Part shown: positions 19,131 through 27,813 of the stretch, piece by piece
Position numbering within the stretch: position 1 is the first letter of the stretch
Layout: every line of letters begins with the position of its first letter
Source of the DNA: an uncultured Clostridia bacterium
GTDB taxonomy: Bacteria > Bacillota > Clostridia > Lachnospirales > CAG-274
NCBI GenBank assembly: GCA_947628755.1
Contig: CANRBC010000014.1
Span: 1-64,000, forward strand
Length of the DNA: 64,000 nt
Reading direction: 5' to 3'
The notes under the pieces: model-generated
Seen by the model: only the letters and a program-made list of their open reading frames with translations
Databases searched by the model: none
Told to the model about the DNA's origin: nothing
Program-made: the position numbers and the translations under genes

Positions 19131-20246
19131 ATGAATAAAAATCCCCCGGCTTTTGATTTTGCCCTTATATTTACCGTAATAGTCCTTACCGTTTTCGGTA
19201 TAATAATAATCGGCAGCGCAACACGAATAAACATAAACGGCATAGAAGGCAGATTTATAAGTCAAATCCTTTGGTTTGTAACGGGCATTGCCCTTATGCT
19301 TATTTTTGCATTTATAGATTACCATAAGCTGTGCAGACTTTATATACCCATATATCTGCTTAATATTACCCTTCTCGTACTTGTCCTTGTAATGGGCGGA
19401 GAGGAGGATAATGTAAGGCGCTGGCTTTTCGGTATACAGCCTTCTGAATTTGCAAAAATATTTATGATAATTTATTTGTCAAAACTGGTTGACAAATCGG
19501 GCGAAAAGATTAATAATATAGGTAGGCTGTTTTTTATAATAATTACATCGGCAATACCCTTTGTACTCATTAAGATACAGCCGTCACTATCAGCCAGTCT
19601 TGTTATACTTGCCATACTTATTACGGAGTTGTTTCTGGGCAGAATATCAGGCAAGTACATCAAGTGGGCGCTTATTATAATAATACCTATAATAGCTTTA
19701 TTCTATATAGACATTACATCAAATGAACACAGGATACTCCATACATTTCTGACGGATTATCAGATAGGCAGGATAACTACTGCATTTACAGGGGATCTAT
19801 CTGACCCAAGAATGTATCAGACCAAGAATTCTATATGGGCGATAGGCTCGGGACAGCTCAGAGGCAAGGGGCTTTTCAACGGCACTATCAATCAGCTCAA
19901 CTACCTGCCCTATTCCTATAACGATTTCATTTTTTCCGTTGTAGGCGAGGAATTCGGTTTTATTGGCTGTATAGGCGTACTTCTGTTTATGTTCATTTTA
20001 ATAAGCCGCTGCATCAATGCCGCTGCAGACGCCGAGGATAATCTTGGCACGCTTATTGCCGGAGGCGTTGCGGGTATGCTGTTTTTTCAGACCTTTGTAA
20101 ATGTAGGTGTGGCAACGGGTCTGCTCCCCAACACCGGTATGGCGCTTCCCTTTTTCAGCTACGGCGGCAGCTCCATGTGGGCTAATATGATTGCAGTCGG
20201 AATGGTATTAAATGTGGGTAAGAAAAAAAAGAAAACTATTTTTTAG
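19131..20246 (+). CDS. rodA: Peptidoglycan glycosyltransferase RodA (SEDS family)
   Basis: This 371-aa polytopic membrane protein has about ten helices and polymerises lipid II for elongation together with PBP2. SEDS signatures are visible: RRWLFGIQPSEFAKI, the essential loop ending with NDFIFSVVGEEFGFIG, and the C-terminal LPFFSYGGSS. It lies downstream of pbp2 and minDE in the same direction, so the synthase pair is encoded in one run. mgsA follows after 12 bases. Confidence 0.95.
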   Translation: MNKNPPAFDFALIFTVIVLTVFGIIIIGSATRININGIEGRFISQILWFVTGIALMLIFAFIDYHKLCRLYIPIYLLNITLLVLVLVMGGEEDNVRRWLFGIQPSEFAKIFMIIYLSKLVDKSGEKINNIGRLFFIIITSAIPFVLIKIQPSLSASLVILAILITELFLGRISGKYIKWALIIIIPIIALFYIDITSNEHRILHTFLTDYQIGRITTAFTGDLSDPRMYQTKNSIWAIGSGQLRGKGLFNGTINQLNYLPYSYNDFIFSVVGEEFGFIGCIGVLLFMFILISRCINAAADAEDNLGTLIAGGVAGMLFFQTFVNVGVATGLLPNTGMALPFFSYGGSSMWANMIAVGMVLNVGKKKKKTIF

Positions 20247-20258
20247 GGGTGATTGAAA

Positions 20259-20663
20259 ATGAATATTGCACTTGTTGCCAACGACAACAAAAAAACTCTT
20301 ATGGAGAATCTGTGTATAGCCTACAGACACATTCTCATAAAGCACGATATTTTTGCAACGGGAACTACGGGCTCTCTTATTGAGGAGACCTCATCTCTGC
20401 CTGTACATAAGTACCTTGCCGGAGATTTGGGCGGAGAACAGCAGCTTGCATCTCAGGTATCGAACAATGAGATAGACCTTATTATTTTCCTCAGAGATTC
20501 CGACGCTACTTCAAAAATCGATTACAATACCGAGGCTGTGCTTCGTCTTGCCAACGACCACAACATTCCTCTTGCCACTAATCTGGCAACTGCCGAGGTA
20601 TTGCTTCTGGCTCTTGACCGTGGCGATTTGGATTGGAGAAATTTGGTAAAGGAAAGTATGTAA
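20259..20663 (+). CDS. mgsA: Methylglyoxal synthase
   Basis: This 134-aa cytosolic enzyme converts dihydroxyacetone phosphate to methylglyoxal and phosphate, a glycolysis bypass when phosphate is limiting. Family marks are IALVAND, the phosphate-binding ATGTTGSLIE, the GDLGGEQQL loop and FLRDSDAT, whose aspartates are catalytic. ATG 20259 has AGGGGTG at good spacing; TTG 20253 is too close to it. rodA followed by mgsA is seen in other Clostridia. The DUF1294 gene starts at its stop codon. Confidence 0.95.
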   Translation: MNIALVANDNKKTLMENLCIAYRHILIKHDIFATGTTGSLIEETSSLPVHKYLAGDLGGEQQLASQVSNNEIDLIIFLRDSDATSKIDYNTEAVLRLANDHNIPLATNLATAEVLLLALDRGDLDWRNLVKESM

Positions 20664-20935
20664 TGAAATATATAGCAGTATACTATGCTGTGATAAACAT
20701 ATATCTTTTTGTGCTTATGGGTATCGATAAGCATAAAGCCATTCATAAAAAATACAGAATAAAAGAAACCACCCTTTTCCTCTTTTCCGCTTTGGGCGGA
20801 GGCTTGGGTGGTCTTTTTGGTATGAAAATATTCAGACATAAAATTAATAAGCTGAAATTCCATGCAGTATATTGGTTCTTTACATTGCTGCACATTGCTT
20901 TGATGCTGTTTGTTTATTACAAGCTCAGCTGTTGA
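20663..20935 (+). CDS. DUF1294 small membrane protein
   Basis: This 90-aa protein has three hydrophobic segments and the DUF1294 signature: MGIDKHKA early, then RIKETTLFLFSALGGGLGG and FRHKINKLKF. Function unknown. Its ATG shares one base with the mgsA stop (TAATG), so it is translationally coupled and closes the mreB-to-mgsA run. Confidence 0.85.
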   Translation: MKYIAVYYAVINIYLFVLMGIDKHKAIHKKYRIKETTLFLFSALGGGLGGLFGMKIFRHKINKLKFHAVYWFFTLLHIALMLFVYYKLSC

Positions 20936-20982
20936 GCGTTACGCCTCAAATATAAACAAAAGGGTCAAATATTATATATATA

Positions 20983-22401
20983 TTATTCCTTTGCAAGCTC
21001 AAGTGTGAAATCAAAGCAAGTTCCCTTTCCTACTTGACTTTCAACCGTAATGCTCTGCTTATGCCATTCTATTATTTCCTTTACAATAGCAAGTCCCAGA
21101 CCTACGCCGCTTTTGTCCATTCCTCTTGAGGAATCCGCCTTATACAGTCTTTCAAACACCTGCTTTTGCTCCTCGTCGGTCATTCCTATTCCCGAATCGG
21201 AAACGCTTACATGAGCCGTTTTGTCCTTTACATAGCTCTTTACTGTAATTGAGCCCTTTTCCGTAAACTTAATTGAGTTGTCTATAAGATTGAATATGAC
21301 CCTTTGTATTTTTTCCTTGTCTGCTCTGACGAGTATTTGCTTTTCACCGTATTGGGCTATGAGCCTAAGTCCCTTTTCCGCCGCTCTTTCCTTAAGAGCC
21401 AGAATTACCTCGTTTATGACAATGTTAATATTGAAGTTTTCAAGTATAGTATTCTGATAAGGCGCAAAAAGAGTATTGAAATCCATTATGGAATTTGCCA
21501 GATTATTGAGCCTGTCCGCCTCGGAATATATTATCTTTAAATATCTGCCGTATCTCTCCGGAGGTATAGTACCGTCTGTCATAGCCTCCGCATAGCCCTT
21601 TATGGACGTAAGAGGCGAACGCAGGTCATGAGATATATTGGAGGTAAATTCGCTTCGCCTTTTATCCTGCTCGCTTAGACTTTCAGCCATATTGTTGAAG
21701 CTGTCGCAAAGCTGAGCTATTTCGTCATTTCCGCTGAAACTGATTCTCTCGTTAAAATTACCGCCTGCTATTCGTCTTGCCGCCTCGTTTACCTTCTTTA
21801 TAGGCAATAGGAATTCGTACATATAATAATATATGGCGGCATAGCCTATAAGCAGACCTATAACAAGAAATACAAATACATACAAATACAACTCCATTAT
21901 TTCTTTCTTAAGTCCGCTGGTATAGACGCCCTCAAATATTATGCCCCTTACCTTTCCGTCTAAAAGTATAGGGTAGCCTACATTGTATATCTCGTTGTTG
22001 AAAATATCGGAAATCATTTCAACAGACCATACGACATTTCCGTCCATAATACTTTTGAGCTTTTCCGTTTCCTCTATATACAGCTTATCATAAGGAGTTG
22101 ATATTCCGTCAGAAAGCGTTATTATATTCATATCATTATCGGTAACGACATAGTGATAGCTTGTATATCTGTTGAATATCTCCATATCGTTTACAAATTC
22201 ATCCCTGTTCCATTGTCCGTCATCCAGATAGTCGGATAAATAGGCGTCCGATATTTTTATAGCTATGTTGGCTATCTCATCTCTTTTGGTACTGTAGAAA
22301 TTCTGCTTTAAAGCCTGAGAAACAATTATAGCAAAAGCCATAAATATCAGCAGCATGATTATCGAAAAGGACAGTATGGATTTTGCCGTTATAGATCTCA
22401 T
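20983..22401 (-). CDS. Membrane sensor histidine kinase without an adjacent response regulator
   Basis: This 472-aa protein has two membrane helices (about residues 10-32 and 173-195) that bracket an extracellular sensing domain, then a HAMP linker, a HisKA domain with phospho-acceptor SHDLRSPLTS and a HATPase domain (NLIDNSIKF, DSGIGM, GVGLGLAIVKE). All catalytic boxes are present. Its start overlaps the stop of the upstream cupin gene by 4 bases. No response regulator gene lies on either side, so its partner is elsewhere. Convergent DUF1294 follows. Confidence 0.93.
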   Translation of the reverse strand: MRSITAKSILSFSIIMLLIFMAFAIIVSQALKQNFYSTKRDEIANIAIKISDAYLSDYLDDGQWNRDEFVNDMEIFNRYTSYHYVVTDNDMNIITLSDGISTPYDKLYIEETEKLKSIMDGNVVWSVEMISDIFNNEIYNVGYPILLDGKVRGIIFEGVYTSGLKKEIMELYLYVFVFLVIGLLIGYAAIYYYMYEFLLPIKKVNEAARRIAGGNFNERISFSGNDEIAQLCDSFNNMAESLSEQDKRRSEFTSNISHDLRSPLTSIKGYAEAMTDGTIPPERYGRYLKIIYSEADRLNNLANSIMDFNTLFAPYQNTILENFNINIVINEVILALKERAAEKGLRLIAQYGEKQILVRADKEKIQRVIFNLIDNSIKFTEKGSITVKSYVKDKTAHVSVSDSGIGMTDEEQKQVFERLYKADSSRGMDKSGVGLGLAIVKEIIEWHKQSITVESQVGKGTCFDFTLELAKE

Positions 22402-22736
22402 TGCTTAATAAAGTCCTCCCTCTGGGGCGTAAATATATCCAGCAGCTTGCCCTTTGGCGTAAGCACTTTGCAGCCGTGCTTTACATTGGGAGAAAAATAA
22501 ATAGTATCTCCCGCCTTTATTATTTTTGTTTCGTCCTCTATGGTAAATTCAAACTCACCCTCTATACAGTAGGTTGCCTGCTCGTGGGGATGGGTATGTA
22601 CTGCGCCTACGCCGCCGTTTTCAAAATATACCTCCACAAGCATCATATTTCCGCCATGGGCAAGCACCTTTCTGTAATTCTTGCCCTTTTCAAGCTCCTG
22701 AAGCTCAATATCCTTGTTATAAAAAAATCCTGACAT
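22398..22736 (-). CDS. Small single-domain cupin
   Basis: This 112-aa protein is one double-stranded beta-helix domain with metal-site residues H-T-H-P-H-E-Q in cupin motif 1 and FSPNVKHG in motif 2. Such proteins range from metal-dependent isomerases to ligand sensors, so I give no specific activity. It starts behind GGAGG (ATG 22736) and its stop overlaps the histidine kinase start, so both are made from one message. Confidence 0.88.
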   Translation of the reverse strand: MSGFFYNKDIELQELEKGKNYRKVLAHGGNMMLVEVYFENGGVGAVHTHPHEQATYCIEGEFEFTIEDETKIIKAGDTIYFSPNVKHGCKVLTPKGKLLDIFTPQREDFIKQ

Positions 22737-22840
22737 AATTATTACCTCCCTTATTTTTATTATCTTATATGTTCAGTATATAATAATAAAAGTTATATTT
22801 CAAGTATTCAATCATAAAATGTATATAAAGCGAAGGGTGT

Positions 22841-23122
22841 GTGGATATTTTGAAAAAATTCAGAAGCTCTGTATCCGAGGCAACGGGAATACCCGCTGAA
22901 ATCATATCCGATACTCCCAAGCTGGAAATTACCGGCAGAAAAATGATGTGTATTGAAAATCACAAGGGTATAAAGAGCTTTACAAGCACCTCTGTTGCCG
23001 TTAAGACCTCGTCGGGTATTATATATGCCGAGGGTCAGAATATAACCATAAAGGAAATAAATAAGGAATATATATTAATAAAGGGTCTGTTTGCCTCCTT
23101 AAGATTTGAAAAACTGGAGTGA
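22841..23122 (+). CDS. yqfC: YqfC-like sporulation-associated protein
   Basis: This 93-aa protein has the YqfC/YabP-type fold pattern: TGIPAEIISDTPKLEITGRK, then ITIKEINKEYILIKG. In sporulating Firmicutes yqfC sits directly before yqfD, as here (4-base overlap). The start may be GTG 22841 or TTG 22850; the weak AAGGG site does not decide. It heads the long run to recO and is divergent from the cupin gene. Confidence 0.85.
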   Translation: MDILKKFRSSVSEATGIPAEIISDTPKLEITGRKMMCIENHKGIKSFTSTSVAVKTSSGIIYAEGQNITIKEINKEYILIKGLFASLRFEKLE

Positions 23123-24321
23123 TTTATATAAGTAAGCTATGGAATTTCTGCAGAGGATATGTTATAATCTCATTATACGGCTTTAATGCCCACCGGCTCA
23201 TAGACAAGGCTATTGAAAGCAATATAGGTCTGTACAATATACAAAGGGACAACAGCCGCTATACTCTTGAGATAAAGCCTAAGGATTTCTTTTATTTCAG
23301 AATACTTGCCCGCAGGTACAAATGCAAGGTATCCATAGTGCATAAGGACGGATTGTTCCGTATAGGGCGCAGAGCCTTAAGAAATATATGCTATCCTCTG
23401 GGAATGGCGGCGGCGCTTATATTCATATACCTTATGACACAGAGAGTATGGCTTATAGACATAGAGGGGAACTCATCAATCGATTCCTATTACATACTGG
23501 AGTGCTGCGGCAAAAACAACCTTTACATAGGCTGCAATAAAAACAAGGTAAACAGCCGACAGCTTGCCGAAAATCTGAAAATAACATTCAAGGAAATATC
23601 ATGGGTGAATGTAAGTCTTAAAGGCTCAAGAGTGCATATAAAAATGTCCGAGGGCAGCGACAAGCAGGTAAACGGCGTAAATACCGCCCCCTGCGATATA
23701 GTGGCGGCAGCTGACTGCCGGATAGCCTCAATAGTCACCACAAGAGGCACTCCCCAGGTAAAGGCAAGGGACGTAGTGCTTTCGGGAGATGTGCTTATAG
23801 CCTCACGTCTTGTACAAAGCGGCACGGAGGAAAATCCCATTACGGATAAGGTTTCCGCCGCAGGTACTGTACGCGGCTATGTTACAAGGACATACGGCTT
23901 TACAGTGCCTTATAATATTTCCGCAAAGGAGTATACTAAAAATACATCGTCTGTATACAGTATAAGAATAATTAACAAATTGTTTTCAATAAAGTACAAG
24001 CCAAAATACGATAAATATGATAAAATAACTACAGTAACACAATTAAAAATAGGCGAAGGCTGTCCTCTTCCCGTAATTATATATAAGGATATATATAAGG
24101 AATATGAGCTTGCCGACAGGAAGCTCACCGAAAAGGAAGCAAAAAAGGAAGCCGACACCAAAATAACAAACTATATTATATCCCAGTACCCTACGGACAG
24201 CGATATAATATCCGTAAATACCAAATATAAGTCGGATAAAAACAAGCTAATGGTAAGCTCTGAAATAATATCGGAGGAAAATGTGGGAAGAGAAAGTCAC
24301 GTTCAGGAGGAAAGTCAGTAA
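23119..24321 (+). CDS. yqfD: Sporulation protein YqfD
   Basis: This 400-aa membrane-anchored protein belongs to the YqfD family, linked to sporulation. A cytosolic N-terminal part (about 90 aa) precedes a membrane segment (GMAAALIFIYLM), followed by an extracellular region with IDIEGNSSID and a POTRA-like stretch. GTG 23119 overlaps the yqfC stop (GTGA). phoH begins immediately after its stop. This is the conserved yqfC-yqfD-phoH order. Confidence 0.9.
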   Translation: MIYISKLWNFCRGYVIISLYGFNAHRLIDKAIESNIGLYNIQRDNSRYTLEIKPKDFFYFRILARRYKCKVSIVHKDGLFRIGRRALRNICYPLGMAAALIFIYLMTQRVWLIDIEGNSSIDSYYILECCGKNNLYIGCNKNKVNSRQLAENLKITFKEISWVNVSLKGSRVHIKMSEGSDKQVNGVNTAPCDIVAAADCRIASIVTTRGTPQVKARDVVLSGDVLIASRLVQSGTEENPITDKVSAAGTVRGYVTRTYGFTVPYNISAKEYTKNTSSVYSIRIINKLFSIKYKPKYDKYDKITTVTQLKIGEGCPLPVIIYKDIYKEYELADRKLTEKEAKKEADTKITNYIISQYPTDSDIISVNTKYKSDKNKLMVSSEIISEENVGRESHVQEESQ

Positions 24322-25290
24322 ATGGAACAAGAGAAAATACAGATACCGAGCAGCATGATATCAACAGTTTTTGGGAGCTTTGACGAAAATGTAAAAAAGA
24401 TTCAGAATGAATATTCCGTCACTATTATAAACAGAGGCGACGATATTCTCATAAGCGGAGAAAACGACAATGTCAAAAAATCCATACAGGTGATAAACTC
24501 CCTTATAAATGTTGTAAAATCGGGTCAGCCTATTGAGGAGCAGAATATAAACTACATTATCACCGAGGTAAACGAAAAGCACTCGGAGGAAATCGATAAG
24601 CTCAACGGCGATATTATCTGTATGACAGCAGGCGGCAAGGCATTAAGACCAAAAACACTGGGTCAGAAGCGCTATATAGACAGCATAAAGAACAACACCG
24701 TGGTATTCGGCATAGGTCCTGCAGGCACAGGCAAGACCTATCTCGCCATGGCTATGGCTATCACAGCCTTTAAAAACGGCGACGTAAACAGAATAATACT
24801 TACGCGTCCCGCCATAGAAGCAGGAGAAAACCTCGGCTTTTTGCCGGGAGATTTGCAGCAGAAGGTAGACCCCTATTTAAGACCGCTGTACGACGCTCTC
24901 TATGAAATAATGGGAGCAGATACCTATTTAAGAAATATGGAAAAGGGTCTTATAGAGGTTGCTCCTCTGGCATATATGCGCGGAAGAACTCTTGACAATT
25001 CCTTTATAGTCCTTGACGAGGCACAAAACACAACTCCCGAACAGATGAAAATGTTCCTTACAAGACTTGGCTACGGCTCAAAGGCAGTTATAACGGGAGA
25101 TATTACGCAAATCGATTTGCCGAGAGGCAAAAGCTCCGGACTTATAGAGGCTACAAGCATACTTGGCAGCGTAGAGGGAATAAGTATAAACAAGCTCACC
25201 AATAAAGACGTTGTAAGGCATCCTCTTGTACAGAGGATAATAAACGCCTACGAAATATACGAAAGCAAAAAGAACAAGGGTAAACGATAA
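24322..25290 (+). CDS. phoH: PhoH-family ATPase
   Basis: This 322-aa cytosolic P-loop ATPase has an RNA-associated N-terminal region, Walker A GPAGTGKTYLAM, the LTRPAIEAGENLGFLPGD block and Walker B FIVLDEAQN. In many bacteria it is encoded beside ybeY and is thought to act in RNA metabolism. Start and stop abut or overlap the neighbours (TAATG with ybeY). The 7TM-HD gene yqfF, which lies between phoH and ybeY in Bacillus, is missing here. Confidence 0.95.
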   Translation: MEQEKIQIPSSMISTVFGSFDENVKKIQNEYSVTIINRGDDILISGENDNVKKSIQVINSLINVVKSGQPIEEQNINYIITEVNEKHSEEIDKLNGDIICMTAGGKALRPKTLGQKRYIDSIKNNTVVFGIGPAGTGKTYLAMAMAITAFKNGDVNRIILTRPAIEAGENLGFLPGDLQQKVDPYLRPLYDALYEIMGADTYLRNMEKGLIEVAPLAYMRGRTLDNSFIVLDEAQNTTPEQMKMFLTRLGYGSKAVITGDITQIDLPRGKSSGLIEATSILGSVEGISINKLTNKDVVRHPLVQRIINAYEIYESKKNKGKR

Positions 25291-25742
25291 TGGATATTTT
25301 ATTTCAGAATAACACTGACACACACGTAAACTCACAGCTTATATCGGAGGTCATAAAAGCTGTGCTGGACTATGAGAACGTTACGGACAACTGTGAAATA
25401 AGCGTCACCATAACCGATAACAATGAAATACACGCTCTTAATTTAAGGTACAGGAAAATTGACAGACCTACCGATGTGCTTTCATTTCCGCTTATAGATT
25501 TTGACAAGGAAGGTCTTCCCGACGACGGCTCAAAGGCATATCTGGGAGATATTGTAATAAGCATTGAAAAGGCAGCTGAGCAGGCGGAGGAATACGGTCA
25601 TTCTCTTGACAGGGAATTGGGCTTTCTTACAGCTCACAGTATGCTTCACCTTCTCGGCTACGACCATATAAAACCGGATGAAGAAAAGGTTATGTTCGGC
25701 AAGCAGGAGGAAATACTGAAGAAAATAGGCTTAAGGAGATAG
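25290..25742 (+). CDS. ybeY: Endoribonuclease YbeY (rRNA maturation factor)
   Basis: This 150-aa zinc-dependent RNase acts in 16S rRNA maturation and ribosome quality control. The metal site H-S-M-L-H-L-L-G-Y-D-H is intact near the C-terminus, and the RPTDVLSFPL block is typical. It is translationally coupled to phoH (TAATG). Length is normal. Confidence 0.96.
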   Translation: MDILFQNNTDTHVNSQLISEVIKAVLDYENVTDNCEISVTITDNNEIHALNLRYRKIDRPTDVLSFPLIDFDKEGLPDDGSKAYLGDIVISIEKAAEQAEEYGHSLDRELGFLTAHSMLHLLGYDHIKPDEEKVMFGKQEEILKKIGLRR

Positions 25743-25744
25743 CT

Positions 25745-26131
25745 ATGGACGAAAACAGAAAACTATACGAAATCGCTCTTATGGCAAAGGAAAACGCTTA
25801 CGCTCCTTATTCGGGATTTAAGGTAGGCGCAGCTGTGCTTACTGCTGACGGAATCGTATACACAGGATGCAATGTGGAGAATTTCTCCTACGGCGCTACT
25901 GTATGCGCCGAAAGGACAGCTATATCAAAGGCAGTTTCCGAGGGCAGAAAAAATATAGTAAAGATAGCGATAGCTTCGGACAGCGGAGAATATACATACC
26001 CCTGCGGTATATGCAGACAGGTCATTTCCGAATTTATGCCCGAAGGCGAAATAATAGTAGGCAAGGATAAAGAAATAAAGGTATACAAGGCAAGCGAGCT
26101 TATGCCCCACGCCTTTGCTCCGGATAAATAA
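25745..26131 (+). CDS. cdd: Cytidine deaminase
   Basis: This 128-aa homotetrameric zinc enzyme deaminates cytidine and deoxycytidine for pyrimidine salvage. It shows the APYSGFKVGAAV N-terminus, the zinc/catalytic CAERTA (Cys and Glu) and PCGICRQ (two cysteines). It starts 2 bases after the ybeY stop. In Bacillus dgkA lies between ybeY and cdd; it is absent here. Confidence 0.96.
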   Translation: MDENRKLYEIALMAKENAYAPYSGFKVGAAVLTADGIVYTGCNVENFSYGATVCAERTAISKAVSEGRKNIVKIAIASDSGEYTYPCGICRQVISEFMPEGEIIVGKDKEIKVYKASELMPHAFAPDK

Positions 26132-26140
26132 GGTGATATT

Positions 26141-26710
26141 ATGACTTGGGATGAATTATATGCCGCCTGTAACAGCTGCAGACGCTGTCCTCTATGCGAA
26201 ACAAGGACAAATGTTGTTGTAGGCACAGGCAACAGAAACAGCTCAATACTTTTTGTAGGCGAAGGGCCGGGATATAACGAGGATATGCAGGGACTGCCCT
26301 TTGTAGGCGCTGCCGGTCAGCTTCTGGACAAAATGCTTGCAGCCATAGACCTTACAAGAGACCAAGTATATATTGCAAATATAGTAAAGTGCAGACCTCC
26401 CGGAAACAGAGACCCTCTGCCTATGGAAAAGGAGGCGTGCATTGTATATTTAAGGCAGCAGTTTCGCCTTATAAGACCTCATATTATAGTATGTCTTGGC
26501 AGAATCGCCGCCCAGTCTATCATATCGCCTGATTTCAGAATAACCAAGCAAAGAGGTATATGGTACAATAAAAAGGGTATCGATATTATAGCTACATATC
26601 ACCCCTCCGCCCTTCTCCGCGACGAGACCAAGCAGAAAAAAAGAGAGGCTTGGGAGGACTTTAAGGAAATAAGAGATAAATTAAAAGAGGTTACAGCAAA
26701 TGAACAATAA
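26141..26710 (+). CDS. Type-4 uracil-DNA glycosylase
   Basis: This 189-aa Fe-S uracil-DNA glycosylase removes uracil from DNA. The iron-sulfur cysteines (CNSCRRCPLC and later ones), the active-site GEGPGYNEDMQGLPFVG, the KCRPPGNRDP block and THPS-type TYHPSALLRD are present. It sits between cdd and era, an insertion relative to the Bacillus order, and overlaps era by 11 bases. Confidence 0.93.
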   Translation: MTWDELYAACNSCRRCPLCETRTNVVVGTGNRNSSILFVGEGPGYNEDMQGLPFVGAAGQLLDKMLAAIDLTRDQVYIANIVKCRPPGNRDPLPMEKEACIVYLRQQFRLIRPHIIVCLGRIAAQSIISPDFRITKQRGIWYNKKGIDIIATYHPSALLRDETKQKKREAWEDFKEIRDKLKEVTANEQ

Positions 26711-27605
26711 TTTCAAGTCGGGCTTCGTATCGCTTATAGGCAGACCAAACGTAGGTAAATCCACACTTATGAACAGCCTTATAGGTGAAAAGATTTCCAT
26801 AATATCAAGCAAGCCCCAGACCACAAGAAACAAAATACAGACAATACTTACCACAGACAGCTTTCAGATAGTGTTCATAGACACTCCCGGTATACACAAG
26901 CCTAAGTCAAAGCTGGGGGACTATATGGTAAAGAGCGCCGAAAATTCTCTCAACGATATAGACCTTGTGCTGTATCTTATAGAGCCTTATGATAAAATAA
27001 AGGACAGCGACAGAGCCATACTGGACAGACTTAAAAATGTAAAGACCCCTGTTTTCCTTATAATCAACAAAATAGATACCGTTGAAAAGGAACAGCTTCT
27101 TAAGGTAATAGACGCATACAGGCAGGAATACGACTTTAAGGAGATAATACCCATATCCGCTCTTAAGGAGCAGAACAAGGAGCTTCTCATGGATACCATA
27201 GAAAAGTATCTCCCCGAAGGTCCACAGTATTTTCCCGAAGATATGATAACAGACCAGCCTGAAAGACAGCTCGTTGCCGAGATAATAAGGGAAAAGGCTC
27301 TCTATCTTTTGCAGGACGAGATACCTCACGGCATAGCTGTGGAAATAAACTCAATGAAGTCCAGAAAAAACAAGGATATAGTTGATATTGAAGCAACTCT
27401 CTACTGCGAAAAGGATACCCATAAGGGTATCATAATAGGCAAGCAGGGAGCTATGCTCAAAAGGATAGGCTCTAATGCAAGACGTGACATTCAGCGGTTT
27501 TTAGGCTCTCAGATAAATCTACAGATATGGATAAAGGTCAAGAAGGATTGGCGCGACAGCGATTTTCTGCTTAAGAATTTCGGCTTTGATTCCAAAAACA
27601 TTTAA
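26700..27605 (+). CDS. era: GTPase Era
   Basis: This 301-aa GTPase binds 16S rRNA and helps assemble the 30S subunit. G motifs GRPNVGKST, DTPGIH and NKID are intact, as are the switch element KPQTTRNKI and a C-terminal KH domain (GKQGAMLKRIG). Length is normal. The small gene yqzL and then recO follow, as in Bacillus. Confidence 0.97.
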   Translation: MNNNFKSGFVSLIGRPNVGKSTLMNSLIGEKISIISSKPQTTRNKIQTILTTDSFQIVFIDTPGIHKPKSKLGDYMVKSAENSLNDIDLVLYLIEPYDKIKDSDRAILDRLKNVKTPVFLIINKIDTVEKEQLLKVIDAYRQEYDFKEIIPISALKEQNKELLMDTIEKYLPEGPQYFPEDMITDQPERQLVAEIIREKALYLLQDEIPHGIAVEINSMKSRKNKDIVDIEATLYCEKDTHKGIIIGKQGAMLKRIGSNARRDIQRFLGSQINLQIWIKVKKDWRDSDFLLKNFGFDSKNI

Positions 27606-27672
27606 CTTCCATTTTTTAAACAGAATATAATAAATTTATATACAGAAAATATTATCATAAGGAGGAATTCTT

Positions 27673-27813
27673 ATGAACGATTTTTTCTGGAATATATTTA
27701 AGACAAGCGGTAATATAGAGGCATTTATGGCATACAAGGACTATACAAAGGGTGAAAACAATGGCGACGGAGAAAATAAGAGGACTGATAATTCGGGAGA
27801 ATTTTTCGGGTGA
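27673..27813 (+). CDS. yqzL: YqzL-like small protein between era and recO
   Basis: This 46-codon ORF starts at ATG 27673 behind a strong AAGGAGG and reads MNDFFWNIFKTSGNIEAFMAY followed by a hydrophilic tail. The short W-x-x-F-x-x-T-G-x(3)-A-[FY]-x-x-Y pattern and the position between era and recO match the YqzL family, of unknown function. Its last ~53 bases overlap the start of recO in another reading frame. Confidence 0.8.
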   Translation: MNDFFWNIFKTSGNIEAFMAYKDYTKGENNGDGENKRTDNSGEFFG

